DNA of 64,000 bases from Curtobacterium sp. UNCCL20 (GCF_900101675.1 NZ_FNKG01000001.1:975378-1039377), one strand, 5' to 3'. Positions 53,435 to 62,585 are shown, numbered from the stretch's first letter. Numbers and translations are program-made. The notes: a model not told the origin generated them from the sequence alone.

Positions 53435-54556
53435 ATGGGAACCCTCCTGCCCGGCATCATCGCCTTCGCGTTCGGCACCGTGCTCGCCGTCGCCGCCTTC
53501 GTGCCGTGGCTCGCCCGCGAGTACCGCCGCTACGGCCGGATCGGGTTCCGCCGCGGACTGCTGGGGTTCGGCACCGTCGTGTACGCCCTGGCGCTGCTCT
53601 CCTACACGCTGCTGCCGCTCCCCGACGACACCGCGCGGATGTGCCTGACGGCTGCTGGGCCCCAGACGGTCCCGTTCCGTTTCCTCGAGGACATCGCGAA
53701 GGAAGGCGGGATCACCGGCGTCCGCTCGCTGCTCACCAACCCGGCCGTCGCGCAGGTGGTGTTCAACGTCCTGCTCTTCGTCCCGCTCGGAGCCCTGGTC
53801 GGCCACCGGTTCGCCCGCCGAGGGGTCGGGGCTGCGATCGCGGCGGGTGTCGTGTCCGGGTTCCTCGTGTCGCTCGCGATCGAGTGCACCCAGCTCACCG
53901 GAGACTGGTTCCTCTACCCGTGCGCGTACCGGTTGTTCGACGTCGACGACCTCATCGCGAACACCGGCGGAGCGGTGCTCGGGCTCGCAGCGGCGCCGCT
54001 CGTCACCCTGTTCGTGCGGTCAGACGACGCTGCGCGCGCCGGAGTGCCACGGCCGGTGACCGCCGGCCGCCGCTTCCTCGGGATGGTGTCCGACGTCCTG
54101 GCGATCTCGCTCACCTCGGGAGCGCTCTCCGTCGGGGTCACCCTGGTGGCAGCGCTGGTCAGCGGTGGCGACGTTCCTGACGACGGCGGTGTGGTGGACG
54201 CGGCGACCGCCGTCCTGTTCGTCGCCCCCGCAGCGCAGCTCGTGATCGTGCTGGTCACCGGCCGGACGCTCGGGGACCACGTCGTGCGGATCGCTCCGGT
54301 CGGTCGGCCCGGTGCCGGACGACGGCTCGTGCGCTGGGCACTCGGCTCCGGTGGCTGGGGAGTGGCGACTGCGGTGACGTTCCCGCTGGCGGGTCTCCTC
54401 GCGGCCTTCCTGGCGGTGGCCGGTCTGATCGGGATGTGGACGACGCGAGGACACCGCGGTTTCCCGAGCGCCGTGGCTGGCATCGACGTGCAGGACGACC
54501 GGGTCGACGACGGCGTGGCTGCCCCGTCGGAGGCCCCGACCGAGCCGGTCGGTTAG
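53435..54556 (+). CDS. VanZ-family membrane protein with RDD-like C-terminus
   Basis: A 373-residue membrane protein. The N-terminal part (about 1-190) is VanZ-like (SYTLLPLPDD, QVVFNVLLFVPLGALVGHRFARRG, SLAIECTQLTG, DVDDLIANTGGAVLG). The second part (about 205-345) has the pattern of an RDD domain (RFLGMVSDVLAISL, GRTLGDHVVRI). VanZ proteins give low-level glycopeptide resistance in some bacteria; here the role is unknown. Its TAG stop overlaps the convergent AraC stop by three bases. Confidence 0.78.
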   Translation: MGTLLPGIIAFAFGTVLAVAAFVPWLAREYRRYGRIGFRRGLLGFGTVVYALALLSYTLLPLPDDTARMCLTAAGPQTVPFRFLEDIAKEGGITGVRSLLTNPAVAQVVFNVLLFVPLGALVGHRFARRGVGAAIAAGVVSGFLVSLAIECTQLTGDWFLYPCAYRLFDVDDLIANTGGAVLGLAAAPLVTLFVRSDDAARAGVPRPVTAGRRFLGMVSDVLAISLTSGALSVGVTLVAALVSGGDVPDDGGVVDAATAVLFVAPAAQLVIVLVTGRTLGDHVVRIAPVGRPGAGRRLVRWALGSGGWGVATAVTFPLAGLLAAFLAVAGLIGMWTTRGHRGFPSAVAGIDVQDDRVDDGVAAPSEAPTEPVG

Positions 54557-55512
54557 CGCCGCAGCGTCTGCTTCGGGTACTCGCCGAACCGGTGCAGGTA
54601 CTCGCCCGAGAACCGTCCCATGTGGGTGAAGCCCCACCGAGACGCGACCTCGGCGACCGAGACCGACCCGGGCTCACCACGGCGGAGGTCCTCGTGGGCG
54701 CGGCGCAGCCGGACCTCGCGGAGGTACTGCATCGGCGACCGGTCGAGGGTGCGCTGGAACGCCTCCTGCAGCCCGCGGACGCTGAGGTCCGCCGCCCGGG
54801 CGACGTCCGACACGGTCAGCGGCTCGTGTGCGTGCGCGTGGATGTGCTCCACCGCGGCCCGGACGCGGGCGTTCCGGTGCTCGCCCCAGCCGAGCGGGGC
54901 CTGTTCGGCGCGGAAGCGGTACATGCCGAGCAGGGCGCGGGTGACCTCACGCTGCGACTCGTGCCAGGCGAGCGAGTCCTCGCCCTCGGAGCGGAGCGCC
55001 CGGACGGAACCGGCGACGGCGCTGCGCCACCGCTCGACGGACGCCTGGGTCGGTGGCGTGAACCGGTCGAAGGCGACCGCGCCGTCGACGAGGTACTGCT
55101 CGGCGGCGACGTCGAGCACGAGGTCGCGGTCGAGGTGCACGAGCCGCTGGTCCCAGTCGCGGTACTCCATCTCGAAGCGCTGCTCGATGGGGAACAGCGT
55201 CGGGACGCCGGGCTGCATGCGCACCTCGTCCCGGCCGACGTCGATGCTGGCGCTCCCGGAGTCGATCCACTGGACGACGACCTCGCCCTCGACGGCGACG
55301 TCGCCCCTGAGCGAGCCGTGCATCTGGGAGCGTCGGATGCTCATCTGCTCGTCACCGATGCCGACGTAGCGGTACCAGTACTCCTCGTCGACGCGGCCCG
55401 AGTGCCAGGCGCGGCCCGCGTACATGCCGGCGAGGTCCTCGATGGCCTTGCTGGTGTCGGTGCCGGACACGGAAACGAGGGACCGGGGTCCCTCGGCAGC
55501 CGTGTTGCTCAT
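54553..55512 (-). CDS. AraC-family transcriptional regulator
   Basis: A 319-residue regulator with an AraC-binding-like N-terminal domain (about 1-200) and a C-terminal double helix-turn-helix (about 215-315; LTVSDVARAADLSVRGLQEAFQRTLDRSPMQYLREVRLRRAHEDL and VSVAEVASRWGFTHMGRFSGEYLHRFGEYP). The ATG at 55512 is the first plausible start after a terminator. It lies downstream of the alcohol dehydrogenase gene but is separated from it by a palindrome. Target unknown. Confidence 0.85.
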   Translation of the reverse strand: MSNTAAEGPRSLVSVSGTDTSKAIEDLAGMYAGRAWHSGRVDEEYWYRYVGIGDEQMSIRRSQMHGSLRGDVAVEGEVVVQWIDSGSASIDVGRDEVRMQPGVPTLFPIEQRFEMEYRDWDQRLVHLDRDLVLDVAAEQYLVDGAVAFDRFTPPTQASVERWRSAVAGSVRALRSEGEDSLAWHESQREVTRALLGMYRFRAEQAPLGWGEHRNARVRAAVEHIHAHAHEPLTVSDVARAADLSVRGLQEAFQRTLDRSPMQYLREVRLRRAHEDLRRGEPGSVSVAEVASRWGFTHMGRFSGEYLHRFGEYPKQTLRR

Positions 55513-55608
55513 GCACCAAGCCTCGCGCGTCCGTGCCGGATGTGTCCGACCGCTGCGCGTCCCGGACGACGGCGTCGCGTTTTGGGGACAGGCTCTGGTC
55601 GGTGGGTG

Positions 55609-55656
55609 GACGGACTGGAGGCGCGGTGCCAGCTGACGCCGCGCCTCCAGTCCGTT
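55609..55656 (-). terminator. Palindromic terminator, GGAGGCGCG family
   Basis: Arms 55609-55630 and 55635-55656 around AGCT, complementary except at three positions (two near the centre, one at the end). It follows the leftward alcohol dehydrogenase gene. It shares length, centre and core with the elements at 31514 and 48597. Confidence 0.75.
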
Positions 55657-55682
55657 GCTGGTCGCGTCGAGGACGCGAGCCC

Positions 55683-56729
55683 TTACGCCAGGGTCGCCGC
55701 GTCGATCACGAAGCGGTACCGGACGTCCGAGGAGAGGACGCGCTCGTAGGCCTCGTTGATGCGGTCGGCGCTGATGAGCTCGGTCTCCGGCAGGATGCCG
55801 TGCTCCGCGCAGAAGTCGAGCATCTCCTGGGTCTCGCGGATGCCGCCGATGGCCGATCCAGCCCAGCTGCGGCGGCCGGGGATGAGTGCGAAGGCCGGGA
55901 CCTCGAGCGGCTCGGACGGTGCACCGACGTTGACGAGCGTGCCGTCGACCTTGAGCAGGTTCAGGTAGGCGCCCATCGGGATCTTCGCCGAGACGGTGTT
56001 GATGATCAGGTCGAAGGAGTTCGCCAGCTTCTCGAACGTCTCCGGGTCCTTCGTCGCGTGGTGGGCCGTCGCGCCGTACCGGAGCGAGTCCTCCTGCTTC
56101 GAGGTGGTCTGCGACAGGACGGTGACGTCCGCACCGAGTGCGACCGCGATCTTGACGGCCATGTGGCCGAGGCCGCCCATGCCGACGACCGCGACCTTCG
56201 TGCCGGGGCCGGCCTTCCAGTGGTGGAGCGGCGAGTAGGTCGTGATGCCGGCGCACAGGAGCGGGGCGACCTTCTCGATGTCGAGCGACTCCGGCACGCG
56301 GAGGACGAAGTCCTCGTCGACGACGACAGCCTGCGAGTAGCCGCCCTGCGTGATCGAGCCGTCGGCGGGGTCGACGCTCGCGTAGGTGCCGGTGTTGCCC
56401 TTCAGGCAGTACTGCTCCTGGCCGGCGAGGCACTGCTCGCACTCACCGCAGGAGTTCACCATGCAGCCGACGCCGACACGGTCGCCCACCCGGTGCTTGG
56501 TGACGGCGTCGCCGACGGCCGAGACGTGGCCGACGATCTCGTGCCCGACGACCTGCGGGTACTGGATCTCGCCCCACTCGCCGCGGACGGTGTGGATGTC
56601 GGAGTGGCAGATGCCGGCGTAGGCGATGTCGATCTCGACGTCGTTCGGGCCGAGGTCACGACGCGTGATGGTGGTCTTGACGAGCGGCTCGGTCGCCGAC
56701 GGTGCGGCGTACGCGTTGACGGTGCGCAA
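55683..56729 (-). CDS. Zinc-dependent NADP alcohol dehydrogenase, cinnamyl type
   Basis: A 348-residue medium-chain dehydrogenase of the AdhC/cinnamyl group. Catalytic zinc ligands lie in [15 protein letters not shown] and VGHEIVGHV; structural zinc Cys residues in [15 protein letters not shown]; the NADP fold in [15 protein letters not shown]. It reduces aldehydes or oxidises primary alcohols. I prefer the TTG at 56729 because AGGAG precedes it and it gives the usual [10 protein letters not shown] start; an ATG at 56741 has no ribosome-binding site. Confidence 0.88.
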   Translation of the reverse strand: MRTVNAYAAPSATEPLVKTTITRRDLGPNDVEIDIAYAGICHSDIHTVRGEWGEIQYPQVVGHEIVGHVSAVGDAVTKHRVGDRVGVGCMVNSCGECEQCLAGQEQYCLKGNTGTYASVDPADGSITQGGYSQAVVVDEDFVLRVPESLDIEKVAPLLCAGITTYSPLHHWKAGPGTKVAVVGMGGLGHMAVKIAVALGADVTVLSQTTSKQEDSLRYGATAHHATKDPETFEKLANSFDLIINTVSAKIPMGAYLNLLKVDGTLVNVGAPSEPLEVPAFALIPGRRSWAGSAIGGIRETQEMLDFCAEHGILPETELISADRINEAYERVLSSDVRYRFVIDAATLA

Positions 56730-56867
56730 TGGTCTCCTCATGGGGTTGACGGTGGGCCGGACACGGCCCGTGCTCCAGTGTGGTGGAGCGCGCCACCCGG
56801 TGGGAGGTTCCGTTGGGGTACCCCTGTCCGGGAATCGCGCGGGTGCGGGAGCGCTGGGCGGCGGCTG

Positions 56868-56925
56868 CGGCGCGGCGCGGCGCGGCACGGCACGGCGGGG
56901 CGCGCCGCGGCGGGGCGCGGGGCTT
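56868..56925. repeat. GC-only low-complexity stretch
   Basis: Repeated GCGGC and GGCACGGC units without recognisable gene, inside the 187-base gap between the dehydrogenase and the small acidic protein gene. It may act as a structured spacer. Confidence 0.5.
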
Positions 56926-56928
56926 CGG

Positions 56929-57267
56929 CTACGCGCGTTCGGAGCCGGCGGCGTCCGTCAGGTCGGACCGGGTGTCGGCGTGGATCGGCTCGGCGTGACC
57001 GAAGGTCTTCGCGGCGGCGCGGAGCCGTGCGACGAACTCCTCCTGCTCCACCTCGAGGTCGTCCTCGTCGGTGTCCTCGACCACGATCTCGCTCGACGGG
57101 CCGATCAGGATCTTGGTGGTCGTCATCGTGCCGTCCTCGGCAACGGCCGGCACGGCGACGGTGTCCGCGCGGTCCCCACCCGCGAGCGCCGCCGCGTACT
57201 CGATCACCGCGTCGGCGACGTCGTCGCTCGTCAGGATCGTCGAACCGTCGTACTGGATGTGCTTCAC
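56929..57267 (-). CDS. Small acidic protein of unknown function
   Basis: A 112-residue soluble protein with a short N-terminal motif ([28 protein letters not shown]), a strand-rich middle and an acidic segment [24 protein letters not shown] lies before the GTG at 57267. I do not recognise the family. It follows the DUF6766-like gene by 65 bases on the same strand and may be the last gene of that operon. Confidence 0.6.
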   Translation of the reverse strand: MKHIQYDGSTILTSDDVADAVIEYAAALAGGDRADTVAVPAVAEDGTMTTTKILIGPSSEIVVEDTDEDDLEVEQEEFVARLRAAAKTFGHAEPIHADTRSDLTDAAGSERA

Positions 57268-57332
57268 GTCGGTCTCCTCTCGACCACCAGTGAACCGTCG
57301 CGCGGAGGCGGGACATTCAGGGTCCTCGCGCG

Positions 57333-58016
57333 TCAGCCCTCCGCGCCGGTGTCGTCGTGCCGGGCACCGACCGGTTTCGACTCGGGGGAGCCGCGCTCCC
57401 GGAGGTACACCGACAGCACCGCCATGCTCCCGACCGCCAGGAACTCCGACTGCCAGTTCTGCAGGGTCCGGTTCCAGAAGTCCGACCCGAACAGGTACTG
57501 GCCCCAGGTGAGCGGGGCCTCGAGCGATGCCAGCTGCTCCTCGTTGAACGCCACCACGCCGGCGACCGATTGCGCCAGCCACGACAGCAGGAAGATCGTG
57601 CCCATCACGATGAGGAGCGAGTGCGAGAAGACGGCACGGCGGGGACCCCGTGCACGCGCCCAGGACGGCGCGCCTGGGCCGGCGAAGCCGCCGACCTCCT
57701 GGTCGCGGTCCGACTCCGTGCCGACCTGGCCGGACTCCTTCGATTCCGGAGAGCCCCGCTGCACGAACCACACCGTCGCCCAGATGTAGAGCAGGAACTG
57801 CAGGTACTCGGACTGCCAGTTCTCCGCGACGTCGGCCGCGAAGCTCGAGCTCGTCACGTACTCGCCGTACCCGATCGTCGCGAGCCCTTCGGAGACCTGG
57901 GTGTCGTTGAACGAGGCCCAGCCGGCGAAGGACTGCCCGACGAGTGCAGCGAGGAAGATCGCGCCGAAGAAGAGACTGAGGGAGTTCTGCCGGACGAACA
58001 TGCGCACCTCGCTCAC
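57333..58016 (-). CDS. DUF6766-like membrane protein
   Basis: A 227-residue protein of two similar halves, each with helices and the unit NWQSEFLA/NWQSEYLQ followed by RGSPESK (about residues 60-85 and 185-215). The internal duplication is the clearest feature. The GTG at 58016 overlaps the stop of a 27-residue frame (GTGA), which decides the start; an ATG at 58001 is the alternative. This resembles the DUF6766 group, of unknown function. It is part of the leftward surface cluster. Confidence 0.65.
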   Translation of the reverse strand: MSEVRMFVRQNSLSLFFGAIFLAALVGQSFAGWASFNDTQVSEGLATIGYGEYVTSSSFAADVAENWQSEYLQFLLYIWATVWFVQRGSPESKESGQVGTESDRDQEVGGFAGPGAPSWARARGPRRAVFSHSLLIVMGTIFLLSWLAQSVAGVVAFNEEQLASLEAPLTWGQYLFGSDFWNRTLQNWQSEFLAVGSMAVLSVYLRERGSPESKPVGARHDDTGAEG

Positions 58017-58096
58017 CGCCCCAGGAAGCCGAGGGTGAAGAAGTACGCGAGGCCGGCGGCGATGAGCACGAGGTAGCCGATGAAGACCTTCCGCAT
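58013..58096 (-). CDS. 27-residue membrane peptide
   Basis: A tiny protein, one hydrophobic helix flanked by MRK and a terminal GR. A GGGAG site lies before the ATG at 58096, and its stop overlaps the next gene (GTGA), so it is embedded in the operon with correct signals on both sides. It resembles other single-helix micro-proteins that modulate membrane complexes; actual role unknown. Confidence 0.5.
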   Translation of the reverse strand: MRKVFIGYLVLIAAGLAYFFTLGFLGR

Positions 58097-58098
58097 CG

Positions 58099-58566
58099 TC
58101 AGCTCCCGTCCAGTGCGCAGGTGAACGGTGCATCCGTCCTCGGCGAGCAGCCGGCGGCGCGGACGAGCCAGGTGTCGCCGGAGCGGGCGAGGAACACCGT
58201 GTCCGGACCGTCCTCGATGATCGCGGCGCGGCCGTAGACCCGCGCGCTGCCGGTGCCGGTGCCGTGGCCGTGGCCGTTGCCAGCATCGGCGTCGGCGTCG
58301 CCTCCGGTGCTGGCGCGCTCGTCGGTCAGGCCGAGCCGGAGGACACCCCGCTCGCAGCTCGTGCGGGTCGCCGTCTCGACCGCGTCCCGGGCATCCCGGA
58401 CGAGCAGTGCGCACGCGCGTGATCCGTCCCCGTCGGCGACGGCCTGGAGGAACCGCGCGGCGGTGTCCTCAGCGCCCGCGCGAGCGCTGCCACCGGCACT
58501 GCAGCCCGTCAGCGCCAGGCCGACGATCGCAGCCGCCGTCAGGGGGAGCCAGGGTCGGTACCGCAT
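58099..58566 (-). CDS. Lipoprotein of unknown function
   Basis: A 155-residue exported lipoprotein: signal peptide with lipobox LALTGC (C22), an alpha/beta domain with several Cys residues and a Gly/His/Thr loop (GNGHGHGTGTGS). It ends two bases before the 27-residue peptide. Its start lies inside the 3' end of the preceding membrane gene, 98 bases of overlap in another frame, which is unusual. Function unknown. Confidence 0.6.
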   Translation of the reverse strand: MRYRPWLPLTAAAIVGLALTGCSAGGSARAGAEDTAARFLQAVADGDGSRACALLVRDARDAVETATRTSCERGVLRLGLTDERASTGGDADADAGNGHGHGTGTGSARVYGRAAIIEDGPDTVFLARSGDTWLVRAAGCSPRTDAPFTCALDGS

Positions 58567-59266
58567 GTGCCGTTCCTACGCTGCTGCTGCTGCTCGCCGG
58601 ATCAGGACGTCGTGACCTCGGCAGGGCGAGGGCTGCACGCCCGGTGGCGACGACCGCGCCGACGACGAGGATGCTGCCGTTGAGGACGTCACCGCGCCAC
58701 TCGTGGATCGGCGCGGTGACGACGATGCCGACGACACCGGCCGCGGCAGCACCGATGTGCAGCAGCTCGACGGAGCCGGTCCACCGTGCGGACACTGAAC
58801 CGGTCGTCCCCGGCACCGTGCCGCGACGGCGCGAGCCGGTCAGGACGTCGCACAGGAGGAGCAGGGTGCTCCCGACGAGCGCGGCGACCGCCGCGAACGC
58901 GGTACCCCAGCCGAGCTCGTACACGCCCGACACGCGCCACCACACCGCTCCGCCGGCGAGCAGGACCACCCAGGCGGCGATCGTGGTGCGTTCGACCAGG
59001 AGGGGGCCGCCGGCGCCGGTGCGGAGCAGGAACCACCGGAGCACGAGCAGTCGGAGCGCGACGAGGAACCCCCCCCCGACCACGACGGCGGCGAGGAGGG
59101 CGACGAGGGGCGGGTCGATGACGCTCGTGCGACCGGTGACCCACAGGATGCCGGCCACGGACGTCGAGGTGACGAGGTCGAGTGCGGCGACTGCCAGCCC
59201 GACGCAGGCGCCCGTGGCCGTGCGCATCGCGGTGCGCGTGCCCGTTCGGGTCCGCTGCATGCTCAC
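58469..59266 (-). CDS. Membrane protein of unknown function
   Basis: A 265-residue frame with about six hydrophobic helices in its first 215 residues. The GTG at 59266 overlaps the glycosyltransferase stop (GTGA), so it is translated with it. The last 45 residues are low-complexity and unlike the rest, and they overlap the lipoprotein gene; a CAGCAG run near 58580 suggests that the original stop was lost by slippage. Multipass membrane partner of the glycosyltransferase is a reasonable guess. Confidence 0.55.
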   Translation of the reverse strand: MSMQRTRTGTRTAMRTATGACVGLAVAALDLVTSTSVAGILWVTGRTSVIDPPLVALLAAVVVGGGFLVALRLLVLRWFLLRTGAGGPLLVERTTIAAWVVLLAGGAVWWRVSGVYELGWGTAFAAVAALVGSTLLLLCDVLTGSRRRGTVPGTTGSVSARWTGSVELLHIGAAAAGVVGIVVTAPIHEWRGDVLNGSILVVGAVVATGRAALALPRSRRPDPASSSSSVGTAHAVPTLAPPDGGCDRRPGADGLQCRWQRSRGR

Positions 59267-60615
59267 ACCTCGACGGCGGTGGCGCCGGCGACGTGTGCCT
59301 CGGCGTTGCGTCGGGTCTTCGCCCACCCGGTCTTCCCGGTCAGGATGCGCCAGAAGGCGCGGAATATGCAGATGTACATGTAGTAGACGTACAACCACGA
59401 GCCGAAGCCCCAGGCGACGCCGGTCCAGAACGGTGCGGATGGTTCGCATCGCTTCCGGTAGATCGGACCCCACATCGCGAACGGTGCGATCGAGAACGTG
59501 ACGACCAGGGCGAGCAGGCCGGCGAACGCGGCCGGTTCGCCGATCAGGGTCGCAGGGTCCGAGACGCCCGAGACGATCCGGAACGCGGCGAGCCCGACGA
59601 CCGACGCGGCACCGATGACCTGCAGGAACGGGAGCACGAGGTAGTAGCAGATCTCGATGAGCCCCGCGGCGTCGAAGTTCGGGGAGCGAACGATGTCCCC
59701 GATGTACTTGACGCACTGGATGTTGCCCTGGGCCCATCGGGTGCGTTGGGTGATGAGGCGGCGGATGTCCGGGAGCGCTTCCTGCGAGACGTGGGTTTCG
59801 TAGACGTGGCGGTTCTCGTACCCGGCGAGCAGGACGTGCAGGCCGAGCTCGTAGTCCTCGAGCAGGGCGCCGTGCCAGGGCTCGCCGTACTGCTGCGCGA
59901 TCGCGTCGAGGACGGACAGGCGGGTGAACTGGCCGTTGCCGCCGAGGCCGACGGTGCCGGTCTTGGTGCGGAGGGACTGCATCGCCGCGATGACGGTGCG
60001 GAACTCGAGGTCCTGCATGCGCAGCAGGTACGACCCGAACCGGTTCACCATCCGGCCTCGGCCGGGGTAGGGGGTCTTGTCGCCGCGGTTCTTCATCCAC
60101 ACGGCGGTCTGCGCGGCGCCGACCCGGGGGTCGCCGAAGACGGTCGCGGAGGAGACGATCTCGAGGGCGTTCGGTGCCATCTCCCCGTCGGCGTCGACGA
60201 CCCCGACGATGATGCGGGAGCGGTCGGCGTCCGTCGGGAGCCAGGCGTTCAGCTGGGCGTAGGCGGCGTTGAGGGCGTCGCCCTTGCCGGTGCGGGCCTG
60301 TGGGCGGCGGCGTTGGACGACGTGCACGTGGTCGTCGGTGTCAGCGAACCGGTTCGCGATGGACGAGGTGTCGTCGTCGCTGTCGTCGTCGATCACCCAG
60401 ACATGGGCGTGGGGGAAGTCGGTGCGGGCACGGGAGATTGTCTCTGCGATGACCACTTCCTCGTCGCGGCACGGGATGAAGTAGTGCCACGCGAAGTCCT
60501 CCACGACACCCGGCTGCGTGGGCTTGTGGCGGATGAACGGGATCAGGATGAAGACGACGTAGGCGATGAAGAGCACGGCCAGCAGCGTCGAGAGCGCGTT
60601 GAGCAGGGGAAGCAT
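59263..60615 (-). CDS. Family 2 glycosyltransferase, BcsA-like
   Basis: A 450-residue membrane glycosyltransferase: one N-terminal helix (about 8-30), a GT-A catalytic domain with HYFIPCRDEEVVI, VIDDDSDDDT, the DAD motif in VVDADGEMAPN, acceptor-site LLEDYELGLH and processive-type QRTRWAQGN, then about four C-terminal helices. The QxxRW signature suggests a polymerising enzyme making a surface polysaccharide. The ATG at 60615 is chosen as the first before the helix. It is central to the leftward operon. Confidence 0.88.
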   Translation of the reverse strand: MLPLLNALSTLLAVLFIAYVVFILIPFIRHKPTQPGVVEDFAWHYFIPCRDEEVVIAETISRARTDFPHAHVWVIDDDSDDDTSSIANRFADTDDHVHVVQRRRPQARTGKGDALNAAYAQLNAWLPTDADRSRIIVGVVDADGEMAPNALEIVSSATVFGDPRVGAAQTAVWMKNRGDKTPYPGRGRMVNRFGSYLLRMQDLEFRTVIAAMQSLRTKTGTVGLGGNGQFTRLSVLDAIAQQYGEPWHGALLEDYELGLHVLLAGYENRHVYETHVSQEALPDIRRLITQRTRWAQGNIQCVKYIGDIVRSPNFDAAGLIEICYYLVLPFLQVIGAASVVGLAAFRIVSGVSDPATLIGEPAAFAGLLALVVTFSIAPFAMWGPIYRKRCEPSAPFWTGVAWGFGSWLYVYYMYICIFRAFWRILTGKTGWAKTRRNAEAHVAGATAVEV

Positions 60616-60631
60616 CGTCGTTCCGTCTCGG

Positions 60632-61141
60632 TCAGTCGGTGACGAGCGGCTGCACGAGGAGGTGCAGCCCGCGCCGGAGGAGGGTCTCGAAGGCTGCCGT
60701 CGCGCCACGCTGGTCGGCGCGGGCCATCGCGGTGACGGTCCGGGCGAGGCGGTCCGTCGTCAGGTGCACCCGCCGCGCTGCTACCAGGCGGGGGCTGGTG
60801 AGGACACGGAGCCGCGCGAGTGCCGCGCTGGCCGTCGGGTCGTCGCCGATGACCGCTGCGCAGGCGTCGAGCAGCGCCGTGACGGGGTCACCCTCCACCG
60901 GGGCGGATCCGACCATCGGGGATGCGGCCCGACGGATCCGCTCGACGCATGCGGCCTCGACCACGAGCGCTGACGCGATGACGCGCATGTCGGTCGCGGC
61001 GAGGTCGCGGACGAGTGCGCTCGGAACGGTCGGTGAACCGTCTGTGGCGCCGGCGAGCGACGTCCCGCCACGACCTGCCGACCGCTGCAGCCCGGCCGGC
61101 AGCCGCAGTCGCGCCGGACGCTCGAGCAGCGCGGCGGTCAC
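60632..61141 (-). CDS. Helical protein of unknown function
   Basis: A 169-residue Ala/Leu/Arg-rich protein, predicted mostly helical, with no signal peptide and no recognisable motif. The GTG at 61141 overlaps the stop of the LAYTG mini-protein (GTGA) and the glycosyltransferase starts 16 bases after its stop, so it is firmly inside the operon. It might be a cytoplasmic regulator of the glycosyltransferase; this is guesswork. Confidence 0.5.
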   Translation of the reverse strand: MTAALLERPARLRLPAGLQRSAGRGGTSLAGATDGSPTVPSALVRDLAATDMRVIASALVVEAACVERIRRAASPMVGSAPVEGDPVTALLDACAAVIGDDPTASAALARLRVLTSPRLVAARRVHLTTDRLARTVTAMARADQRGATAAFETLLRRGLHLLVQPLVTD

Positions 61142-61308
61142 TCGCGTTCCCGGAGGACGCGCGCCCGAATCGCGAGCAGGATGCCGAGTGCCAGGGCCCC
61201 TGCGGTGATGACCAGGGGGAGGACGAGCGAGCCCGTCCCGGTGTACGCGAGGACCGCACTGCCACCTCCGCCGACCATCGGCCCGATGCCGCTGTTGGCT
61301 CCGTACAT
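61138..61308 (-). CDS. 56-residue protein with LAYTG sorting-like tail
   Basis: A very short protein: about 18 Gly-rich residues, LAYTG at 20-24, one hydrophobic helix and a basic end RARVLRERE. This is the same tripartite tail as in the large surface protein at 845, but without a signal peptide or folded domain. GGGAGAA precedes the ATG at 61308. It is the first gene of the leftward operon. Role unknown; it could be a minimal sortase substrate or a membrane marker. Confidence 0.55.
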   Translation of the reverse strand: MYGANSGIGPMVGGGGSAVLAYTGTGSLVLPLVITAGALALGILLAIRARVLRERE

Positions 61309-61345
61309 GCCGCTTCTCCCTTCCGAGTCGTCGTTGCGCCACGAG

Positions 61346-61375
61346 TTGATATTCACAGTGTCACATGCTTAGAGT
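61346..61375 (+). promoter_or_regulatory. Promoter of the epimerase-exosortase operon
   Basis: TTGATA (61346-61351) and TAGAGT (61370-61375) with an 18-base spacer. The surrounding 61309-61427 stretch is clearly AT-richer than the rest of the window. Confidence 0.6.
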
Positions 61376-61413
61376 ACTGCTTACAAGAGGTAAACATCTG
61401 ACATTCAATGTCA
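61347..61413. promoter_or_regulatory. Two related palindromes in the divergent promoter
   Basis: TGACATTCAATGTCA (61399-61413) is a perfect 7-base-arm palindrome. TGATATTCACAGTGTCA (61347-61363) has the same outer arms with a longer centre and lies in the promoter spacer. The pair is suited to a dimeric repressor acting on both operons. Confidence 0.55.
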
Positions 61414-61427
61414 CCGACAGGAGCGAC

Positions 61428-62585
61428 ATGGAGAACCGACCACAGTCCGTCCGGGACGTTGCAGTGGTGCTCGGCACCCGTCCGGAGATCATCAAGCTCG
61501 CCCCGGTCGTCGCTGCCCTCGGCGACCGCGCCCGCCTGGTCCACACGGGTCAGCACTACGACCGGGAGCTCTCCGGACAGTTCCTCGCCGCCCTCGGGAT
61601 GCCCGAGCCGGACGAGGTCCTCGAAGGCGTCGGCGGTGCCGCCCGCGGGCAGCAGATCGCGACCGCGCTGCAGGCACTCACCGAGTCGTTCGAACGCGAC
61701 CGACCCGCCGTCGTGATCGTGCAGGGCGACACGAACGCCGTGTCCGCAGGAGCGCAGGCGGCCAACTACCTCGGGATCCCCGTGGTCCACGTCGAAGCCG
61801 GGCTGCGGTCGTACGACCGCTCGATGCCCGAGGAGCTCAACCGCATCGTGACCGGTGCCCTCGCGGACGTCCACTGCGCAGCGACCGTCACGAACGCGGA
61901 GAACCTCGTGCGCGAAGGGGTGCCGGCGGACCGCATCGTCGTGACCGGCAACACGATAGTCGAGGCCACCCGGGCATCGCTCCGCACCGCGGACGGGTTC
62001 GCTGCTCCGGCCCGCGCGGTGCCGAACGGCCCGTACGTCGTCGCCACGATCCACCGCCCCGAGAACACCGACACCCGCGAGGCGCTCGTCCGCGTCCTCG
62101 ACGGCCTCCGAGCGATCGACGCGCCCGTGCTCTTCCTGATGCACCCCCGCACCCGAGCAGCCGTCGAGCGGTTCGGTCTGCAGGAGTCGCTCGCGGGCGT
62201 CGAGGTGCTCCCGTCGCCGGGGCACGCAGAGTTCCTCGCACTCGCCCGTGACGCGGCGCTGCTGGTCTCCGACTCGGGTGGGGCGCAGGAGGAGTGCACC
62301 GTCCTGCAGACCCCGCTGCTGGTGGTCCGCCGATCGACCGAGCGCCCGGAGTCGCTCGCGTCCGGCCACGCGCGGCTCGTGACCCCCGACCTCGACCTCG
62401 CCGCGCTCGCGAACGCCGAGCTCGCCGACCCGAGCCGACTGTCCGACCGGCCGTCACCGTACGGCGACGGCCGAGCCTCCGAACGCATCGCGGCCATCGC
62501 CCTGGCGATCGCGGACGGTGCTCCGCCTGCCGTCGCAGCGTCCGTCGCCGGCACGGACCGTCCCGGTCGATCGGGGTCCGAGTGA
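61428..62585 (+). CDS. wecB: UDP-N-acetylglucosamine 2-epimerase, non-hydrolysing
   Basis: A 385-residue epimerase interconverting UDP-GlcNAc and UDP-ManNAc. [60 protein letters not shown] and SDSGGAQEE are all family landmarks. CAGGAGCG precedes the ATG at 61428. UDP-ManNAc feeds teichoic acid linkage units and exopolysaccharides. The stop overlaps the exosortase start, tying sugar supply to surface attachment. Confidence 0.92.
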   Translation: MENRPQSVRDVAVVLGTRPEIIKLAPVVAALGDRARLVHTGQHYDRELSGQFLAALGMPEPDEVLEGVGGAARGQQIATALQALTESFERDRPAVVIVQGDTNAVSAGAQAANYLGIPVVHVEAGLRSYDRSMPEELNRIVTGALADVHCAATVTNAENLVREGVPADRIVVTGNTIVEATRASLRTADGFAAPARAVPNGPYVVATIHRPENTDTREALVRVLDGLRAIDAPVLFLMHPRTRAAVERFGLQESLAGVEVLPSPGHAEFLALARDAALLVSDSGGAQEECTVLQTPLLVVRRSTERPESLASGHARLVTPDLDLAALANAELADPSRLSDRPSPYGDGRASERIAAIALAIADGAPPAVAASVAGTDRPGRSGSE

